Source of the DNA: Gammaproteobacteria bacterium
GTDB lineage: Bacteria > Pseudomonadota > Gammaproteobacteria > Steroidobacterales > Foliamicaceae
Reading direction: 5' to 3'
NCBI GenBank assembly: GCA_009838035.1
Contig: VXSK01000002.1
Span: 351,994-415,993, forward strand
DNA length: 64,000 nt
In this document: positions 53,638 through 61,737 of the stretch, in pieces
How the letters are laid out: every line of letters begins with the position of its first letter
How positions within the stretch are numbered: position 1 is the first letter of the stretch
Position numbers and translations under genes: made by a program
The notes under the pieces: generated by a model
The model's database searches: none
Told to the model about the DNA's origin: nothing
The model's input: the letters and a program-made list of their open reading frames with translations, nothing else

Positions 53638-54528
53638 ATGACGGACCCACCCATCCTCGCGGTGCGTGAGCTGGTCAAGGACTATGGACCGGTTCACGCG
53701 GTTCGCGGCATTTCCTTCGACGTGCCGCGTAACTGCTGTTTCGGCCTTCTCGGGCCGAACGGCGCCGGCAAGACCACCACCGTGGAGATCATCGAAGGCG
53801 TAACGCCCGCCACATCCGGCGAGGTGCTGTACGAGGGCGAGAAAGCCGGAGCTGCATTTCGGCAGGATTCCGGAGTGCAGTTCCAGACGGCCGCACTTCA
53901 GGACTTCATCACGGTGCGCGAGACGCTGGAAATGTTCCACCGCCTGTACCGGCGCCGGGCCGACATCGACCAGGTGATCGCCGACTGCGCGCTGGAAGAG
54001 CTCCAGAAGCGCGACAACCGCAAGCTGTCGGGCGGACAGCGCCAGCGCCTGCTGCTGGCGATCGCGCTGGTGAACGATCCGAAGATCCTGTTCCTGGACG
54101 AGCCGACGACCGGCATGGACCCGCAGGCGCGGCGCAATTTCTGGGAACTGGTGGAGCGGATCCGCGCCCGCAACAAGACCATCGTGCTGACCACGCACTA
54201 CATGGAAGAAGCACAGGCGCTGTGCGACGAAATCGTGATCATGAACGAGGGCGTGATCGTCACCCAGGGCGCCCCGGACACGCTCCTGAAGGCGCACTAC
54301 AAGGAAATCATCCTGGAACTGCCCGAAGCCGACCTTGAGGAGCTGCCGGCGGAGTTTCCCTTTCACACCTATCGGCGCAACGGGCTGGTCGAGATTCACA
54401 CCGATGACGCCAATGAGGCCATCACCCGCCTGAGCCGCGCCGGAGCGCCGCTCGGCCGCCTGAACATCCGTCCCTTCCGCCTGGAGGACCTGTTCCTGGA
54501 CCTCACGGGCAAGGAGCTCAGATCATGA
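53638..54528 (+). CDS. ABC transporter ATP-binding protein
   Basis: 296 residues: Walker A GPNGAGKTTT (about 38-47), Q-loop QFQTAAL, signature LSGGQRQRL, Walker B ILFLDEPTTGMD, and switch His in LTTHYMEEA. C-terminal extension of about 60 residues is typical of NatA-like exporters of the ABC-2 type. Partner is the permease immediately downstream (ATGA overlap). Substrate unknown. Confidence 0.93.
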   Translation: MTDPPILAVRELVKDYGPVHAVRGISFDVPRNCCFGLLGPNGAGKTTTVEIIEGVTPATSGEVLYEGEKAGAAFRQDSGVQFQTAALQDFITVRETLEMFHRLYRRRADIDQVIADCALEELQKRDNRKLSGGQRQRLLLAIALVNDPKILFLDEPTTGMDPQARRNFWELVERIRARNKTIVLTTHYMEEAQALCDEIVIMNEGVIVTQGAPDTLLKAHYKEIILELPEADLEELPAEFPFHTYRRNGLVEIHTDDANEAITRLSRAGAPLGRLNIRPFRLEDLFLDLTGKELRS

Positions 54529-55538
54529 TCCAACGAATACTCGCGATACTGCACGCGCGCAACCTCGAGTTTCTGCGCGACAAGGCCACGCTCGGCTGGA
54601 ACGTGGCGATGCCGCTGCTGCTGGTGGCGGGCATGGCCGCGATCTTCTCCGGCGGCGACCGTGCCTCCTACAAGGTGGCGCTGGTGCAGGCCGAACAGGA
54701 GATCGACACGGCCGCGCACCCCTACCTCGAGACCCGCTATTTCGACTTCATCGCCATGGAGCAGGAGGAAGCGATCGAACGGGTGGCCAACCACCAGCTC
54801 GACCTGGCCCTGGACCTGAATGCCGGAACCTACTGGATCAACCCGGAATCACCGGGCGGATATTTCGCCGAGCGCCTGCTTGAAGCCTCGTCGGAGGAGG
54901 GCGCGTGGCTGCGGCAGCCGGCCAGCGGCGATCCCATCACCTACGTGGACTGGCTGATTCCGGGCATCCTCGGCATGAACATCATGTTCAGCTGCCTGTT
55001 CGGCGTCGGCTACGTCGTGGTGCGGTATCGCAAGAACGGCTTCCTGAAACGCCTGAAGGCCACACCGCTGCGGCCGGTGGAGTTCATGTCCGCGCAGATT
55101 CTTTCGCGCCTGTTGCTGGCGATCTTCGTCACCCTGCTGCTCTACGGCGCGACCCGGCTGCTGCTGGATGCCCGCATGGAGGGTAGCGGGCTGGCGCTGT
55201 TCCTGGTCGCGGTGCTGGCTTCGATCAGCCTGGTTTCGATCGGCCTGGCCATGGCGGCGCGCGTGACCAGCGAGGAACTGGCGGGCGGGCTGCTGAACCT
55301 GGTGACCTGGCCGATGATGCTGCTGTCCGGCGTATGGTTCTCGCTGGCGGGCGCTCCGCAGTGGGTGCAGCAGCTTTCCAACATCTTTCCGTTGACGCAC
55401 GCCTTGACGGCCGCGCGCGAAATCATGCTGTACGGCGCGGGATTTGCCGATGTGCTGCCGCAACTGCTGATCCTTACCGGCATCACGGCGGCTTTCCTGA
55501 CGATCGGCGCGACGATGTTCCGCTGGCGCGGCGCGTGA
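54525..55538 (+). CDS. ABC-2 type transporter permease
   Basis: 337 residues: N-terminal membrane helix (LGWNVAMPLLLVAGMAAIF), an extracytoplasmic domain (about 45-135), then five membrane helices with VDWLIPGILGMNIMFSC, ATRLLLDARM, LVTWPMMLLSGVWFSL and the final LILTGITAAFLTIGATMF. Works with the ATPase coded just upstream. Ends 1 base before tatD. Confidence 0.9.
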   Translation: MIQRILAILHARNLEFLRDKATLGWNVAMPLLLVAGMAAIFSGGDRASYKVALVQAEQEIDTAAHPYLETRYFDFIAMEQEEAIERVANHQLDLALDLNAGTYWINPESPGGYFAERLLEASSEEGAWLRQPASGDPITYVDWLIPGILGMNIMFSCLFGVGYVVVRYRKNGFLKRLKATPLRPVEFMSAQILSRLLLAIFVTLLLYGATRLLLDARMEGSGLALFLVAVLASISLVSIGLAMAARVTSEELAGGLLNLVTWPMMLLSGVWFSLAGAPQWVQQLSNIFPLTHALTAAREIMLYGAGFADVLPQLLILTGITAAFLTIGATMFRWRGA

Positions 55539-55539
55539 A

Positions 55540-56358
55540 ATGCGATTGATCGATATCGGCGTGAACCTGGCCGACGCGTCGTTTGATGTGGATCGGAACG
55601 AGGTGATCGAACGAGCTGCGGCGGCTGGCGTGCGGCACATGATCGTGACGGGGACGGGGCTTAAGGAATCGGAGAGAGCGCTGGCATTGGCGGAGCAGAA
55701 TTCGGGGATTTTTCGGTGTACGGCGGGGATTCATCCGCACCTGGCGACGCGGTGGGCGGATTCGCCGCAGGAGGCGCGTGAGCGGCTCGGCAGAGTGCTT
55801 GGCAACGAGCTGGCGGTGGCGGGGGGCGAGTGCGGGCTGGACTACTTCCGCAACCTTTCTCCGCCGGACGCGCAGCGGGAGGCGTTCGCGGGGCAGCTCG
55901 AGCTGGCGGCGGAGCACGGCAAGCCGGTGTTCCTGCATCAGCGCGACGCGCACGATGACTTCCTCGCCATTCTGAAGGAGCACGATGTCGCCAGGCTCGG
56001 CGGCGTGGCCCATTGTTTTACCGGCGGACCTGGGGAAGCGGAAAGCTACCTGGAGCTGGGGCTGTATATCGGCATTACCGGCTGGGTCCTGGACGAGCGG
56101 CGCAATCACGAACTGCTTGAGGCGATTCCCCTGATTCCGCTCGACCGCGTTCTGCTGGAAACCGACAGCCCCTACCTGCTGCCCCGCCATCCCGATGTGA
56201 AGCCGCGGAAGAAACGCCGCAACGAACCGGAGTTTCTCCCCTACGTCGCCCGAACTCTGGCCCATAAAATGCGCGTGGACCCCGAAGAACTCGCTGCCGC
56301 CGTGCGCGAGAACACGCACAGACTATTCGGCTGGCCCGAACCGGAGGATGCCCCATGA
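55540..56358 (+). CDS. tatD: TatD 3'-5' DNA/RNA exonuclease
   Basis: 272 residues. Matches E. coli TatD rather than YcfH/YjjV: starts MRLIDIGVNLADASF, with ITGT-like MIVTGTGLKES, GIHPH, GECGLDY, HQRDAHDDF, HCFTG and LLETDSPYLLPR. TIM-barrel metal-dependent nuclease of DNA repair or degradation. Its stop overlaps the following GST start (ATGA). Confidence 0.95.
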   Translation: MRLIDIGVNLADASFDVDRNEVIERAAAAGVRHMIVTGTGLKESERALALAEQNSGIFRCTAGIHPHLATRWADSPQEARERLGRVLGNELAVAGGECGLDYFRNLSPPDAQREAFAGQLELAAEHGKPVFLHQRDAHDDFLAILKEHDVARLGGVAHCFTGGPGEAESYLELGLYIGITGWVLDERRNHELLEAIPLIPLDRVLLETDSPYLLPRHPDVKPRKKRRNEPEFLPYVARTLAHKMRVDPEELAAAVRENTHRLFGWPEPEDAP

Positions 56359-56987
56359 GCGATTAACTCGTCTTTTACACGAACCCCATGTCGCGCGGAC
56401 AGATCGCGCGCTGGATGCTGGAGGAAGCCGGCGCCGAATACCGCACCGAGGTGCTGCAGTACGGCCCCGAGATGAAATCGGAAGACTTTCTGGCCGTCAA
56501 TCCGATGGGCAAGGTGCCTACGATCCGGCATGGCGACGTCGTGGTGACGGAGGCCGCCGCGATCTGAGCCTACCTGGCCGACGCCTTTCCCGAAGCCGGG
56601 CTGGCGCCTCCGCCCGGGCAGCGCGGGGCCTACTACCGGTGGATGTTCTTCGCCGCCGGGCCGCTTGAAGCGGCCACCATCAACCGCGCGCTCAAATTCG
56701 AGGTTCCCTCGGAACGCGAGTCCATGATCGGTTACGGAACTCTTGAAGCAGTGCTCGATACGCTCGAGGCCGCCGTCAGCGCAGGCGAATTCGTTGCGGG
56801 CCCGAACTTTAGCGCAGCCGACGTGTACGTAGGCTCGCACATTTTCTGGGGCCTCCAATTCAAGTCAATCGAGATGCGGCCGGCTTTCGTTGACTACTGG
56901 TCGCGCCTGGAAAACCGCCCGGCCCGGCTGCGCGCCGCGGCACTCGACGAGGCGCTGATGCCCGAATCTAGCCAAGAAACGGAGTAA
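56355..56987 (+). pseudogene. Glutathione S-transferase broken by two in-frame stops
   Basis: Read from ATG 56355 in one frame to TAA 56985, the sequence is a full GST of 211 codons with no frameshift, but codon 4 is TAA (56364-56366) and codon 71 is TGA (56565-56567). Around them the family pattern is clear: the glutathione-site start (LVFYTNPMSRGQIARWMLEE, with the usual Lys codon before it replaced by TAA), NPMGKVPTI, then TEAAAI-stop-AYLADAFPE, where the family has Cys, and the C-terminal helical domain. The TGA cannot be called selenocysteine: no SECIS-like evidence, and codon 4 is also stopped. Start codon overlaps the tatD stop; the 3' end overlaps thrC. Confidence 0.85.
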
Positions 56988-58275
56988 GCGCGTCAAGTTC
57001 GGCGGGGATTTCCTCGTGGCTGGAAGGCCGCGAGAGCAGTTCCTCAAGCTGCGGGGGCGGCGCCACCGCAGTCCCGATCAGCGGTTCGACCACGGTCTCG
57101 AACTTGGCTGGGTGGGCGGTGGCGGCGATGACCCAGTCTCCGGCGGGCGCGCCGGATTCGGCGAGCAGCCCGCGGCAGGCATCCACGCCGGCGGCCGTGT
57201 GAGGACATAGCACGGCGCCGGAATCCGAGTATTCCCGGTGGATCCGGCGGCGAATCCGCCCATCGTCAACGCTCGCGGCGCTGACGGCGGCCCGGATCCG
57301 GTCGACATCGCCGCCGAACTGGTGACGCAGCCGTTCCATGTTGCTGGGATCGCCCACGTCCATCGCATTGGCCAGCGTGCCGATGCTTTCGCGTCCGAGG
57401 TATTCGCCGCTGGAAAGGTAGTCCCCTATCGTGCGGTTGGCGTTGGTCGTCAGCAGGATGCGGCCGATGCCCGCGCCCATCTCGCGCGCCCAGAGGCAGG
57501 CCACCCCGTTGCCGAGGTTGCCGGTGGGAACGACGAAATGGGTTCCTTCCGGCGATTTGAGCGCGGCCCATGCGTGGTAGGCGCTTTGCGGCAACAGTCT
57601 GCCGAGATTGATGCTGTTCGCCGAGCCCAGCCGCACCCTTTTTCGCAGTGCGGCGTCGGCGAAAGCCTGCTTCGCCAGGCGCTGGCAGTCGTCGAACGCC
57701 CCATGCACGGCGAGCGCCTGGACGTTGTCGTCCCAGCAGCCGAGGTGGTGCTCCTGGCGCGGCGATATCCGGCCCTTGGGAAACAGCACGACCACGCGGA
57801 TCTTCTCGCGGCCGGAAAACGCCGAAGCCACGGCCGCGCCGGTATCGCCCGAAGTGGCGACGAGGATGGTCAGCGGCGGCGAGGACGCGGGCTCTTCGGC
57901 CAGGATGCGCTCCAGGCAGGCCGCCAGGAAACGCGCGCCGTAGTCCTTGAACGCCGCGGTGGGACCGTGAAACAGCTCCAGCAATCGCAGCCCCGCGCCG
58001 TTCCCGGCAGGCGACAGATCGACCAGGGGCAGCGGACAGCCGAAGGCGTTGCGGCAGATGTCCGGCAGGGCGCCAGCCAGGGACGAACCCGCGAAGTACG
58101 GAGCCAGCATGTGTTCGGCCAGCTCCGCCGGCGTGGCGGCTTCGGCCAGCGCTTCGCGTTCGAAGACCGCCAGGCGCTCGGGAACGTACAGGCCGCCGTC
58201 CGGCGCGGTTCCGGTCTGCAGCACGGCTTCCAGAGTGGCGGGTCCGCCGCCGCGGGTGCTGTGAAATGCCGTCAC
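56968..58275 (-). CDS. thrC: Threonine synthase
   Basis: 435 residues, PLP-dependent fold II. The PLP lysine lies in FHGPTAAFKDYGARFLA; phosphate-binding VATSGDTGAAVASAF and VPTGNLGNGVACLWAREMG follow. Converts O-phosphohomoserine to threonine. It starts 11 bases after thrA on the same strand, with no thrB between. The 3' end overlaps the GST pseudogene by 20 bases. Confidence 0.95.
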   Translation of the reverse strand: MTAFHSTRGGGPATLEAVLQTGTAPDGGLYVPERLAVFEREALAEAATPAELAEHMLAPYFAGSSLAGALPDICRNAFGCPLPLVDLSPAGNGAGLRLLELFHGPTAAFKDYGARFLAACLERILAEEPASSPPLTILVATSGDTGAAVASAFSGREKIRVVVLFPKGRISPRQEHHLGCWDDNVQALAVHGAFDDCQRLAKQAFADAALRKRVRLGSANSINLGRLLPQSAYHAWAALKSPEGTHFVVPTGNLGNGVACLWAREMGAGIGRILLTTNANRTIGDYLSSGEYLGRESIGTLANAMDVGDPSNMERLRHQFGGDVDRIRAAVSAASVDDGRIRRRIHREYSDSGAVLCPHTAAGVDACRGLLAESGAPAGDWVIAATAHPAKFETVVEPLIGTAVAPPPQLEELLSRPSSHEEIPAELDALTPFLG

Positions 58276-58286
58276 GGGAAACTCCG

Positions 58287-60764
58287 CTAACGCGGCGCGC
58301 CCAGCATCCGCGCCAGGCGCAGCAGGTCCGCGAAAATGCCGCCGGCGGTCACCTCCGGCCCGGCGCCGGGCCCTTGTACCACAAGCGGGCTATCGCTGTA
58401 GCGGGCGGTGCGGAACAGGAACATGTTGCTGGTGAGATCCAGCCGGGCAAAGAGATGGTCCTCGGGCAGCGACTCCAGCCGCACGGATGCCCGGCCCTCG
58501 CTGTCCAGCCTTCCGACGTAACGAAGAACACGGCCTTCTTCTCCGGCCTGCTCAAGACGCCGGCGCATGTCGCCGTCGTAGCGCCCCAGGCCGTCAAGAA
58601 ACTCCTCGACCGTGGCTTCCGACAGCTCCTCCGGCGCCAGGCTCTCCACTTCGACGTCGGCCAGGTCCATGCGCAGATTCAGCTCGCGCGCCAGGATCAG
58701 CAGCTTGCGCGCCACGTCCATGCCGCTCAGGTCCTCGCGCGGGTCCGGCTCGGTATAGCCCGCGTCGCGGGCCTGGCGCACGACCTTTGAAAAGTCCGAG
58801 TCGGCGTCCAGCGCGTTGAACAGATAGGCCAGCGTGCCGGAAAAAATGCCCTCCACGCTGAGCACCTCGTCGCCGGTGGCGATCAGGTCGCGCAGCGTCT
58901 CGATGACCGGCAGCCCGGCCCCCACGTTGGTCTCGTACAGCAGGTGCACGCCGTTGGCCCGGCGCAGTTCGTGCAGGCGCTCCCAGGCCGCGTGCGGCGC
59001 GCTCTGCGCCCGCTTGTTGGGCGTCACCACATGAATCCCGGCGCGAAAGAAATCGGCATAGCCGTCACTGATCGTTTCGCTGGCGGTGCAGTCCACGATC
59101 GCCGCGTGCGGCAGGTGATCGGGGTTCACATGCGCGCTGAAACGCTCAAGGTCCATGGCTTCGCCTTCGTTTGCCAGCACGCTGCGCCAGTCGTCCAGAT
59201 CGAGGCTGCGCGGGGCCAGGTGCATGCGGCGCGAGTTGGCGATGGCCCGCACCCGGAAGTCGAGATTGAAGTTCTCCCGCAACTGGCCTGTGGCCCGGGC
59301 CATCTGATCCAGCAATTCGGCGCCGACGGTGCCCACGCCGATCACGCCCAGCGACAGCGTTGTATGCGAAAGGTAGAAGCCGCCGTGCGCGGCCCGCAGC
59401 GCCCGGGTTGCGCTGGCGCCGGTAACGACAGCGGATATGTTGCGCTCCGACGATCCCTGGGCAATCGCGATCACGTTGACGCCGGCGCGCCCCAGCACGC
59501 CGAAGAAACGGCCGGCCACCCCGGGAATTCCGACCATACCGTCGCCCACCAGCGCCAGCACGTTCACTCCATCGTCCCGCGTCACGCGGCTGACCTGCCC
59601 AAGGCCCATTTCCTGGGCGAAGGCATCGCGGGTGACATTTTCAGCGCGGTCCGCGTGGCCCTCCGGAACCGCGAAGGTTATCGAATGCTCCGAGCTTGCC
59701 TGGGTAATCAACAGCACCGTGACCTGCGCCTTGCTCAGCGCGTTGAACAGCCGGTCCGCGGTCCCGGGCACGCCGATCATCCCCGCGCCCTCCAGGCTGA
59801 GCATCGAAACGTTTTCGATCATCGTGATGCCCTTGACAGGCTCGTTCCGGTCGCCGTCGGCGGAAATCAGCGACCCTCGCAGCTCCGGCCTGAAGCTCGA
59901 GCGAATCCACACCGGGATCTTCTTGCTGATCACCGGCCCCATCGTCTGCGGATGAATCACGCGAGCGCCGAAGTAGGCCAGCTCCATGGCCTCGTTGTAG
60001 GACAGCTCGCGGATCACGTGAGCCTCGGGAACGCGCGCGGGATCGGCGCTCATCACGCCCTCCACGTCGGTCCAGATGGTGAGCGACTCCGAGTCCAGCA
60101 GCGCGCTGAATATCGACGCCGAGAAATCGCTGCCGTTGCGGCCGAGCGTCATCTGCAGTCCGCGCCCGTCGCGGGCGATATAGCCGGTAACCACGCGCAC
60201 CGGAGTGGCGTCGTTTGCAAGCAGGCGCTTCAGGTGCCTGCCCGAGGTCTCCCAGTCCACCACCACCCCCAGTTCGCCCGGCTCCACGCGCAGGACATCG
60301 CGGGCATCGAGCCACCCGGCCTCGCGTCCGTCGCCGGCCCCGCGTTCGCTGATCAGGGCCGCCAGCAGGCGCGCAGACCACAGCTCGCCGCATCCGGACA
60401 CCAGGGCTTCCATTCGCGGCCCCGCCGACCGGATCAGCACGGCGGAATGAAGAATGTCCGCAACGTCGCGGCACTCTCCGGCCTGGGCATCCAGCAGCGC
60501 GGCGCGCTGTTCCGGGTCCGAAATCAGTTCTTCGGAGACCGCGGAATACCGTTCCTGCAAGGCATCGAGGTCGTCCTGCCACTTCTCATCACCCGAAACC
60601 GCGCGGTCCAGCAGTGCAAACAGGGCGTTGGTCACGCCCTGCATGGCCGACACCACCACGGCCACCCGCGGCGAGGAATCGCCCAGCACGATGCCCGCCG
60701 CACGCTCGAAACCGCGCGCGTCGGCCAGGCTGCTACCGCCGAATTTATGTACTGTCCAGGTCAT
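58287..60764 (-). CDS. thrA: Bifunctional aspartokinase / homoserine dehydrogenase I
   Basis: 825 residues from the ATG at 60764 (MTWTVHKFGGSSLADAR). Aspartokinase domain about 1-300 (HKFGGSSLA, TLGRNGSDFSASIF), two ACT regulatory domains about 310-460 (GTADRLFNALSKAQVTVLLI, GVAGRFFGVLGRAGVNVIAI), then homoserine dehydrogenase (GVIGVGTVGAELL Rossmann, VDCTASE, VTPNKRAQS, and the catalytic YTEPDPREDLSGMDVARK). The open frame continues upstream of 60764 but overlaps the hydrolase gene and lacks similarity. Fused HSD and ACT domains imply threonine feedback inhibition. Confidence 0.96.
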   Translation of the reverse strand: MTWTVHKFGGSSLADARGFERAAGIVLGDSSPRVAVVVSAMQGVTNALFALLDRAVSGDEKWQDDLDALQERYSAVSEELISDPEQRAALLDAQAGECRDVADILHSAVLIRSAGPRMEALVSGCGELWSARLLAALISERGAGDGREAGWLDARDVLRVEPGELGVVVDWETSGRHLKRLLANDATPVRVVTGYIARDGRGLQMTLGRNGSDFSASIFSALLDSESLTIWTDVEGVMSADPARVPEAHVIRELSYNEAMELAYFGARVIHPQTMGPVISKKIPVWIRSSFRPELRGSLISADGDRNEPVKGITMIENVSMLSLEGAGMIGVPGTADRLFNALSKAQVTVLLITQASSEHSITFAVPEGHADRAENVTRDAFAQEMGLGQVSRVTRDDGVNVLALVGDGMVGIPGVAGRFFGVLGRAGVNVIAIAQGSSERNISAVVTGASATRALRAAHGGFYLSHTTLSLGVIGVGTVGAELLDQMARATGQLRENFNLDFRVRAIANSRRMHLAPRSLDLDDWRSVLANEGEAMDLERFSAHVNPDHLPHAAIVDCTASETISDGYADFFRAGIHVVTPNKRAQSAPHAAWERLHELRRANGVHLLYETNVGAGLPVIETLRDLIATGDEVLSVEGIFSGTLAYLFNALDADSDFSKVVRQARDAGYTEPDPREDLSGMDVARKLLILARELNLRMDLADVEVESLAPEELSEATVEEFLDGLGRYDGDMRRRLEQAGEEGRVLRYVGRLDSEGRASVRLESLPEDHLFARLDLTSNMFLFRTARYSDSPLVVQGPGAGPEVTAGGIFADLLRLARMLGAPR

Positions 60765-60811
60765 GGGAAAAACCTTAGGCCGCCGCCCTGGTCCTGTTGG
60801 CGACAGGAATT

Positions 60812-61726
60812 CTACGCAAAGCCATGGTTCCGGAGGAACCGGCGTATCAGCCGTTCGCACCGTTTCGGGTGTTCCAGTTGAAGCAAGTGCGTTGAATCCG
60901 GGATGAAGTCGTAGTCCACAGGATGGTTGTGTCTCGGATTCAGTGTCGGCCTGTAGGCGGGCGTCATGGTGGGATCCGACGCGATTACCTTGGTCGGACA
61001 GGGAAGGTTGCTCAGGTCCACCAGATACGCGAAGCTGCGCGCGTACGCCCAGATCTGCGCCTCGTATTCGCGGGGACAGCGCAATTCGACGCTGTTTCCG
61101 TCCCGAGAGCTCCGGAGCACGGTACGTGCCATGAGTTCGGCCGCCCCCGGAACGGCCCGCGACAGCAGAAAGTGGTGAGCGACTTCGGCGAACTGACCCG
61201 TGTCGCGAAATCGGTCGGTTCGGCGCCGCGCGATTTCCGCCGGCCTGTAGATCGACTTGTCGAACTCTTCCTCCCAGCGCTTCGGCTTGACGAGCGGCGG
61301 ATCGAAAAAGATCCAGGCCGACAGGTCGCCTGTTCGGCCTGTGCCGAGCGTACGCGACAGCAGCGCGGTCAGCGCCGAGAGAGAATGAAAGACCCCGACA
61401 CTGCATCCTGGACCAAATCGATCGGCGAGGGACTCCACGACATCTTCCTGGTCGCGGATCAGGTTGGGTATGTTGTGTCCGCTTTTCGGGCCAACCGCGT
61501 TCCACCCGTGGTTCCTCAAGTCGTAAACGAATACATCGAAGTCGTCCGTGAACCGCGACCAGAACGGATAGTAGAAGTCGCTCGCCAGGCCGTTGCCGTG
61601 GCCCACCAGCAGGCGCACGCCACGAGGGTCTCCGTGTCGTCGCAATTTGGTTACGCTGCCATCTTCGTGCTGGACGTCATGCACGGAATGCGGTTCCGGT
61701 ACGTCCCAGGCCGGGCCGGAAGCCAT
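60812..61726 (-). CDS. Alpha/beta-hydrolase fold protein
   Basis: 304 residues from the ATG at 61726. Oxyanion-loop region LLVGHGNGLASDFY, DLRNHGWN, nucleophile elbow in GVFHSLSALTAL (Phe in place of the usual Gly before HSxS), an acid region near KVIASDPTMTP, and catalytic His in PDSTHLLQLEHP. Substrate unknown. It starts 11 bases after the ABC gene and precedes thrA by 47 bases. Confidence 0.8.
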   Translation of the reverse strand: MASGPAWDVPEPHSVHDVQHEDGSVTKLRRHGDPRGVRLLVGHGNGLASDFYYPFWSRFTDDFDVFVYDLRNHGWNAVGPKSGHNIPNLIRDQEDVVESLADRFGPGCSVGVFHSLSALTALLSRTLGTGRTGDLSAWIFFDPPLVKPKRWEEEFDKSIYRPAEIARRRTDRFRDTGQFAEVAHHFLLSRAVPGAAELMARTVLRSSRDGNSVELRCPREYEAQIWAYARSFAYLVDLSNLPCPTKVIASDPTMTPAYRPTLNPRHNHPVDYDFIPDSTHLLQLEHPKRCERLIRRFLRNHGFA

Positions 61727-61737
61727 GCTGCGGAAGT

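Noticed and set aside
52048..54399. Very long minus-strand open frame opposite acnA and the ABC ATPase
   Set aside because: It spans two real genes on the other strand, has no family features and is His/Arg-rich in the way shadow frames are.
56565..56567. TGA in the GST gene as a selenocysteine codon
   Set aside because: A second stop (TAA at codon 4) in the same frame and no SECIS-like structure seen; pseudogenisation is simpler.
60765..61505. N-terminal extension of thrA continuing upstream of 60764
   Set aside because: No aspartokinase similarity and it lies under the hydrolase gene in another frame.
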